Source of the DNA: Caryophanales bacterium
Lineage (GTDB): Bacteria > Bacillota_I > Bacilli_A > RFN20 > CAG-288
Direction of reading: 5' to 3'
Assembly (NCBI GenBank): GCA_021621525.1
Contig: JAJVUU010000003.1
Location: forward strand, 1 to 54,427
Length of the DNA stretch: 54,427 nt
Shown here: positions 50,693-54,427 of the stretch, in pieces
How positions within the stretch are numbered: position 1 is the first letter of the stretch
Layout of the letters: every line of letters begins with the position of its first letter
Notes under the pieces: generated by a model
The model's input: only the letters and a program-made list of their open reading frames with translations
What the model was told of the DNA's origin: nothing
Database searches by the model: none
Position numbers and translations under genes: made by a program

Positions 50693-53596
50693 ATGCCAGA
50701 ACAATACAAGTCCGTCAAGCCTACCCATCAGGGAGAGAAGAACCCGAGCGAAAAGATTCTCAAGCTCGGAAAGAAGATCACCGATGTCATCCCACACAAA
50801 ATCAAGGGTGTGACAAGCCAGGATGCCGAATACTGGGGTCTGAAGGAACTCATCACGGATGAAATGGCTGATGTCGCCTTGACCATGAAGGTGAGACATC
50901 ACTATCCGTTTGAAGAGATTCTGAAGCTCAATCCGAGCTACCAGGACAAGCCAGAGGAGCTCAAGAAGCTTCTGGAAGAAATGGCCTACGTCGGTCTTCT
51001 CGAATTCGATTATGGAAATCATTATAACGATGACGGACCTATCAAGGATGCGCCGAGAATCAAGAGATACATGCTTCCGACCTTTGTTCCAGGAAGTGCC
51101 GAATTCCTCAACATGCATCCGGAAGTCTTAAAGGAACATCCTGCCCTCGCTTCCTTCTTTGAAAGAATGACCTTTGTGCCTCTGGCCAAGGTCACTCCGA
51201 TGATTCCGGAAGGCGGAGACGGTGTCGGCATGCATGTCATTCCTGTCGAGAAGGCCATCTCCATGGAAAGCAAGTCCCTTCCCATCGAACATCTTTCCTA
51301 TTGGCTGAAGAAATATGACGGTCATCTCTCTGCGGGATTATGTTCGTGCCGTGTCTCGAGAGCCGCCCTCAAAGAGGGCTGTGCCGATGATCCGGAAGAC
51401 TGGTGCATCGGTGTCGGCGATATGGCCGACTATTGCGTAGAGACCAACAAAGGTCATTACATCACCAAGGAAGAAGCCCTGGAAATCTTCAAAAAGAGTG
51501 AAAAGAATGGTTTCGTCCATCAGATTACCAACATCGACGGAAAAGACAAGATCATCGGTATCTGCAACTGCGACGTCAAAATCTGCAACGCCTTGAGAAC
51601 GAGCCTTCTCTTCAATACGCCCAACATGTCCAGATCCGCCTATACCGCCAAAGTCGAACCGACCAAATGCGTCGCCTGCGGCCTTTGCGTCGAGAACTGC
51701 CCTGCCGGTGCCGTCAAGCTCGGTCAGAAGCTATGCAAGAAAGACGGCACGAAGCAAACCTATCCCAAGGCTCCGCTTCCAGACAACTTGCCATGGGGCA
51801 AGTATGCCTGGGATGAAGAATACCGTGATACCGCAAGGATGAACGATACCTATGAGACAGGTACGGCTCCCTGCAAGGTCGCCTGCCCTGCCCATGTACC
51901 AGTCCAAGGTTATCTCAAGATGGCCCATGAAGGGAAATACAGGGAAGCCCTTGAACTCATCAAGACCCAGAATCCTTTCCCTGCCGTCTGCGGAAGAATC
52001 TGCAACAAGAGATGCGAACAGGAATGCACCCGTGCAGGAATCGACAAAGCCGTCAGCATCGATGCCGTCAAGAAATTCGTTGCCGACTATGACATCCACA
52101 GCGAGAGCCGTCTCATTCCCGAAAAGATCGTTCCATGCATCAGAGGAAAGTTCGATGAGAAGATTGCTATCATCGGTGCAGGTCCGGCTGGCCTTTCTGC
52201 CGCCTTCTATCTTGCCCAGATGGGATATACGCCGACCGTCTTCGAGAAGAATGCCATGCCTGGTGGCATGCTCATGTACGGCATCCCTTCCTATAAGCTG
52301 GAGAAGGATGTCATCGAAGCGGAGATCGACATCATCAGAAAGATGGGTGTTGAAATCAGATGCGGTGTCGAAGTCGGAAAAGACATCACGATTTCCAAGC
52401 TCAGGGAAGAAGGATACAAAGCCTTCTATGTCGCTATCGGCTGCCAGGGTGGAAAGCGTCCTGGCGTAGCAAACGATGATGCAAAGGGAACCGAAATTGC
52501 CGTCGACTACCTTCGTGAATCCTTTGAAAAGAAGGAAGAATTCACCGGTGACGTCGTCGTCATCGGTGGAGGCAATGTCGCCGTCGACTGTGCAAGGAAT
52601 GCCCATCGTCTCAAAGCCAACAAGGTCACCATGATTTCCTTGGAAGACAGGGATACCATGCCGGCAAGCAGGGAAGAGATTGAAGAGACCCTTGAAGAGA
52701 ACATCGACATCATCAATTCCTATGGGCCCAAGGAAGTACTCATCGACGAAGAAGGTAAGGTCACAGGCATCCTCATGAAGAAATGCACGAGCGTGCTTGA
52801 TCCAGAGACCAAGGCCTTCAATCCGAAATATGATGAAGAAGACACCATCGAAATCAAGGCTGACAAGATCGTCTTCGCCATCGGGCAGACCATCCTTTGG
52901 GGTGATTTGCTCAAGGATACCAAGGTCACATTCTGGCATGGCAACTATCCTATCGCCGACAAGATGACCTATCAGACCGCTGACGATGACATCTTCGTCG
53001 GAGGAGACGTCTATACCGGTCCGAAGTTTGTCATCGATGCCATCGCAGCCGGACATGCCGTTGCCGATGCCTTGCATAGACACGTCCATGAGAATGCTTC
53101 CATGACCATCGGCTATAACAGAAGACATTTCGAACCTCTCAACAAGAAGGACATCCAGTTCCCGGACTATGACCATGCCGGAAGACAGGAAGCCGGAATG
53201 GATGAAAGCATCGATTATAAGAATTCCTTCAAGGATGCCCATAAGACCCTGACCGAAGAACAGGTGAAGATGGAGACGGCAAGATGTCTCTCCTGCGGTG
53301 CATCCGTCGTCGACCCAAACAAGTGCATCGGATGCGGTATCTGCACCACCAAGTGCAAATTCGATGCCATCCATCTCGTCAGAGACCATCCGAAGGCCTC
53401 CACCATGCGCAGATCCGAAGACAAGGTTCTTCCGCTTCTCGGCCATTCCATCGTCAGAGGCATGAAGATCATCGCCCATGCTCCAAGCAAGGAAGCCCGC
53501 ATGATGAGAAAGAAGAAGAAAGCCTTCGATAAGCTCTACGAAAAGAGGAAGGCCACCATGCCGGATACCGGAAACTCTGCTTCCTACAATGCATGA
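50693..53596 (+). CDS. Large Fe-S flavoprotein NAD(P)H oxidoreductase (GltD-like core)
   Basis: 967 residues. The N-terminal ~320 residues form a Cys-containing region (LCSCRVSRAALKEGC, then CNCDVKICN) that I do not recognise. A ferredoxin-like cluster (CVACGLCVENC, ~325) follows. A GltD/DPYD-type Fe-S helical domain (CKVACPAH near 394, CGRICNKRCEQEC) precedes the FAD site GAGPAG (~497) and a second dinucleotide site VVIGGGNVAVDC (~622). The C-terminus has another cluster (CIGCGICTTKC, ~878). This suits cytosolic electron transfer between NAD(P)H and ferredoxin or a partner enzyme. No GltB or hydrogenase large subunit is adjacent; HypA overlaps its 3' end. Confidence 0.88.
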   Translation: MPEQYKSVKPTHQGEKNPSEKILKLGKKITDVIPHKIKGVTSQDAEYWGLKELITDEMADVALTMKVRHHYPFEEILKLNPSYQDKPEELKKLLEEMAYVGLLEFDYGNHYNDDGPIKDAPRIKRYMLPTFVPGSAEFLNMHPEVLKEHPALASFFERMTFVPLAKVTPMIPEGGDGVGMHVIPVEKAISMESKSLPIEHLSYWLKKYDGHLSAGLCSCRVSRAALKEGCADDPEDWCIGVGDMADYCVETNKGHYITKEEALEIFKKSEKNGFVHQITNIDGKDKIIGICNCDVKICNALRTSLLFNTPNMSRSAYTAKVEPTKCVACGLCVENCPAGAVKLGQKLCKKDGTKQTYPKAPLPDNLPWGKYAWDEEYRDTARMNDTYETGTAPCKVACPAHVPVQGYLKMAHEGKYREALELIKTQNPFPAVCGRICNKRCEQECTRAGIDKAVSIDAVKKFVADYDIHSESRLIPEKIVPCIRGKFDEKIAIIGAGPAGLSAAFYLAQMGYTPTVFEKNAMPGGMLMYGIPSYKLEKDVIEAEIDIIRKMGVEIRCGVEVGKDITISKLREEGYKAFYVAIGCQGGKRPGVANDDAKGTEIAVDYLRESFEKKEEFTGDVVVIGGGNVAVDCARNAHRLKANKVTMISLEDRDTMPASREEIEETLEENIDIINSYGPKEVLIDEEGKVTGILMKKCTSVLDPETKAFNPKYDEEDTIEIKADKIVFAIGQTILWGDLLKDTKVTFWHGNYPIADKMTYQTADDDIFVGGDVYTGPKFVIDAIAAGHAVADALHRHVHENASMTIGYNRRHFEPLNKKDIQFPDYDHAGRQEAGMDESIDYKNSFKDAHKTLTEEQVKMETARCLSCGASVVDPNKCIGCGICTTKCKFDAIHLVRDHPKASTMRRSEDKVLPLLGHSIVRGMKIIAHAPSKEARMMRKKKKAFDKLYEKRKATMPDTGNSASYNA

Positions 53597-53954
53597 GCTT
53601 TCCATCGTCTTTGACGTCATCGACAAGGTGGAGGAGCTAGCCGAGCAAAACCATGTCAAGAAGGTCACCGGACTGACCATGGAACTTGGTGAAGTCTCCT
53701 CTGTCCTTCCTGATTATTTCAGGGACTGCTATGACTGGGCCATCAAGAAGACGACCTACATGAAGGAATGCCATCTTGATATCGTCATCCTCAAAGCCAC
53801 TTCCTTCTGCAAGGACTGCCATGAGATATACGACACCATGAAGTATGCCAAGACCTGCCCCAAGTGTCACAGTGAGAACACCTATCTCCTGAATGGAGAC
53901 GAGATCAACATCCGTGACATCAAAGTCGTCGAAGAGACAGAAGAAGAAAAATAA
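53589..53954 (+). CDS. hypA: Hydrogenase nickel-incorporation protein HypA
   Basis: 121 residues. It starts MHELSI, whose His2 is the nickel ligand, and has a zinc site CKDC...CPKC. HypA delivers nickel with HypB to [NiFe]-hydrogenase or urease. It overlaps the oxidoreductase gene by 8 bp. No hypB-F or hydrogenase genes are in the window, so its partner is either elsewhere or this is a repurposed HypA tied to the oxidoreductase. Confidence 0.93.
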   Translation: MHELSIVFDVIDKVEELAEQNHVKKVTGLTMELGEVSSVLPDYFRDCYDWAIKKTTYMKECHLDIVILKATSFCKDCHEIYDTMKYAKTCPKCHSENTYLLNGDEINIRDIKVVEETEEEK

Positions 53955-53961
53955 GAGGTTT

Positions 53962-54019
53962 AAAAAGGGGCTGTCAGAAAAGTCAGTTCAAAGCTTGACA
54001 AATCTGACAGACCCTTTTT
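53962..54019 (+). terminator. Long-stem terminator after hypA
   Basis: AAAAAGGG-GC-TGTCAGA (53962-53977) pairs with TCTGACA-GA-CCCTTTTT (54003-54019), with a small internal loop. The GGGGCTGTCAGAAAAG arm also resembles IS terminal repeats, but no transposase is present. Confidence 0.65.
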
Positions 54020-54049
54020 CATTCTATATGAACCGCTGATATAGGATAA

Positions 54050-54340
54050 GACTACTGCAAATACGATGATTGTATACTTCCATCGTTTAAAAATGGAGAA
54101 ATCATTTATGGTGCATTCAGTGTTGGTGAAAACGGTGAATTGTCTTTAGATAAGAAAGTTTTAACGGAGATGAAACAAGCTGAGCTGCTTAAAAAGTTAT
54201 TTAGTAATGATATCTCCATAGACGCTGCTATAAAATCCGATGACAAGGAACTTATAGATATAGAATTTGCTAATTATGATAGGACGGCAAAGTACTATGT
54301 TAATCAAAAAGCCAAAGGCTTAATTAAAGAAAATAGGTAA
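54050..54340 (+). pseudogene. 5'-truncated gene remnant, unknown function
   Basis: The frame is open from 54050 (after TAA at 54047) to the stop at 54338-54340, giving 96 codons with no ATG; the first possible start is TTG 54140 (66 residues). Translation is coherent throughout (FKNGEIIYGAFSVGENGELS, DDKELIDIEFANYDRT), so the upstream part was once coding. The DNA is clearly AT-richer than neighbouring genes. The missing 5' end abuts the hypA terminator. I read it as the tail of a transferred gene left after deletion. No domain recognised. Confidence 0.5.
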
Positions 54341-54374
54341 GCGTCAATTCCATCATCCAAAACCAACGAAAATA

Positions 54375-54417
54375 CCGGTCCTGTTTCACCAAGCGGTGAT
54401 TTCGGGCCGGCTTTTTT
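54375..54417 (+). terminator. Terminator near right edge
   Basis: CCGGTCC/GGGCCGG (one T-G) with an inner TCACC/GGTGA helix, then CTTTTTT. Confidence 0.8.
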
Positions 54418-54427
54418 GCACGTTCAG

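Noticed and set aside
51731..53680. 649-codon open frame on the minus strand
   Set aside because: It lies wholly opposite the oxidoreductase and hypA genes, has no matching domain or Shine-Dalgarno, and reflects the scarcity of TTA/CTA/TCA codons in the true frame.
1..54427. CRISPR array, prophage, integrase or intact transposase
   Set aside because: No spaced direct-repeat array and no phage, integrase or transposase motifs were found in any frame I read.

Overview
The window (about 54 kb, mid-GC, TGA read as stop, AGA frequent for Arg) looks like a chromosomal segment of a Gram-positive-type anaerobic member of the Bacillota, plausibly Erysipelotrichia or a neighbouring class. The basis is lipoproteins with Firmicute-style lipoboxes, a LytTR/GHKL two-component pair, a flavin-based extracellular electron transfer (EET) locus, ThiT under a TPP riboswitch, and compact Firmicute promoters (TTGAAA/TATAAT type, 17-bp spacing). 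The taxon is an inference; no rRNA is present.

Layout. 1-8.1 kb: tRNA-Arg(UCU), a sugar-cation symporter, a GH3 beta-glycosidase, a GT2 glycosyltransferase and an AgrA/AgrC-like pair. 8.1-11.3 kb: an Ig-like lipoprotein, then an AT-richer island with a frameshifted gene of unknown function. 11.4-26 kb: mostly housekeeping or single genes: CBS protein, Mrp ATPase, short YigZ, DegV, a 1,621-residue CvpA-like giant membrane protein, CPBP protease, TraX-like protein, thioredoxin, long-loop MscL, IMP dehydrogenase, and an OmpR-type two-component system. 26-30.3 kb: a 49-residue small protein, GH13, MgtC, ThiT with TPP riboswitch, HAD phosphatase. 30.4-35.1 kb: an Fe/siderophore-type ABC importer operon with a methyltransferase and two tandem TetR regulators. 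35.1-46.1 kb: a 13-gene malonyl-to-acyl operon: ACP, fused double ketosynthase, FabG, FabZ, Fe-S flavoprotein, second ACP, AccBCDA, FabD, BirA, acyl-ACP thioesterase. 46.1-50.5 kb: EET locus (ApbE, FMN lipoprotein, EetA, EetB). 50.7-54 kb: a large Fe-S flavoprotein oxidoreductase translationally coupled to HypA, then a 5'-truncated gene remnant in AT-rich DNA.

Most interesting. The fatty-acid/polyketide-like operon encodes a single 797-residue polypeptide in which an intact FabF-type ketosynthase (C154, H286, H323) is followed by a second ketosynthase-fold domain that has lost the Cys and both His. This resembles a ketosynthase/chain-length-factor heterodimer fused into one chain. The operon has no FabH and no recognised enoyl-ACP reductase; a CX2CX2CX7C flavoprotein occupies that slot, and a thioesterase ends the operon. 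It is either an unusual primary FAS or a dedicated acyl or polyene product pathway.

Regulation visible in the sequence includes a TPP riboswitch with terminator, promoters lying within or beside terminators of preceding genes (thiT/mgtC, FMN lipoprotein/apbE), candidate LytTR boxes upstream of the sugar operon, and several transcripts that look leaderless or nearly so.
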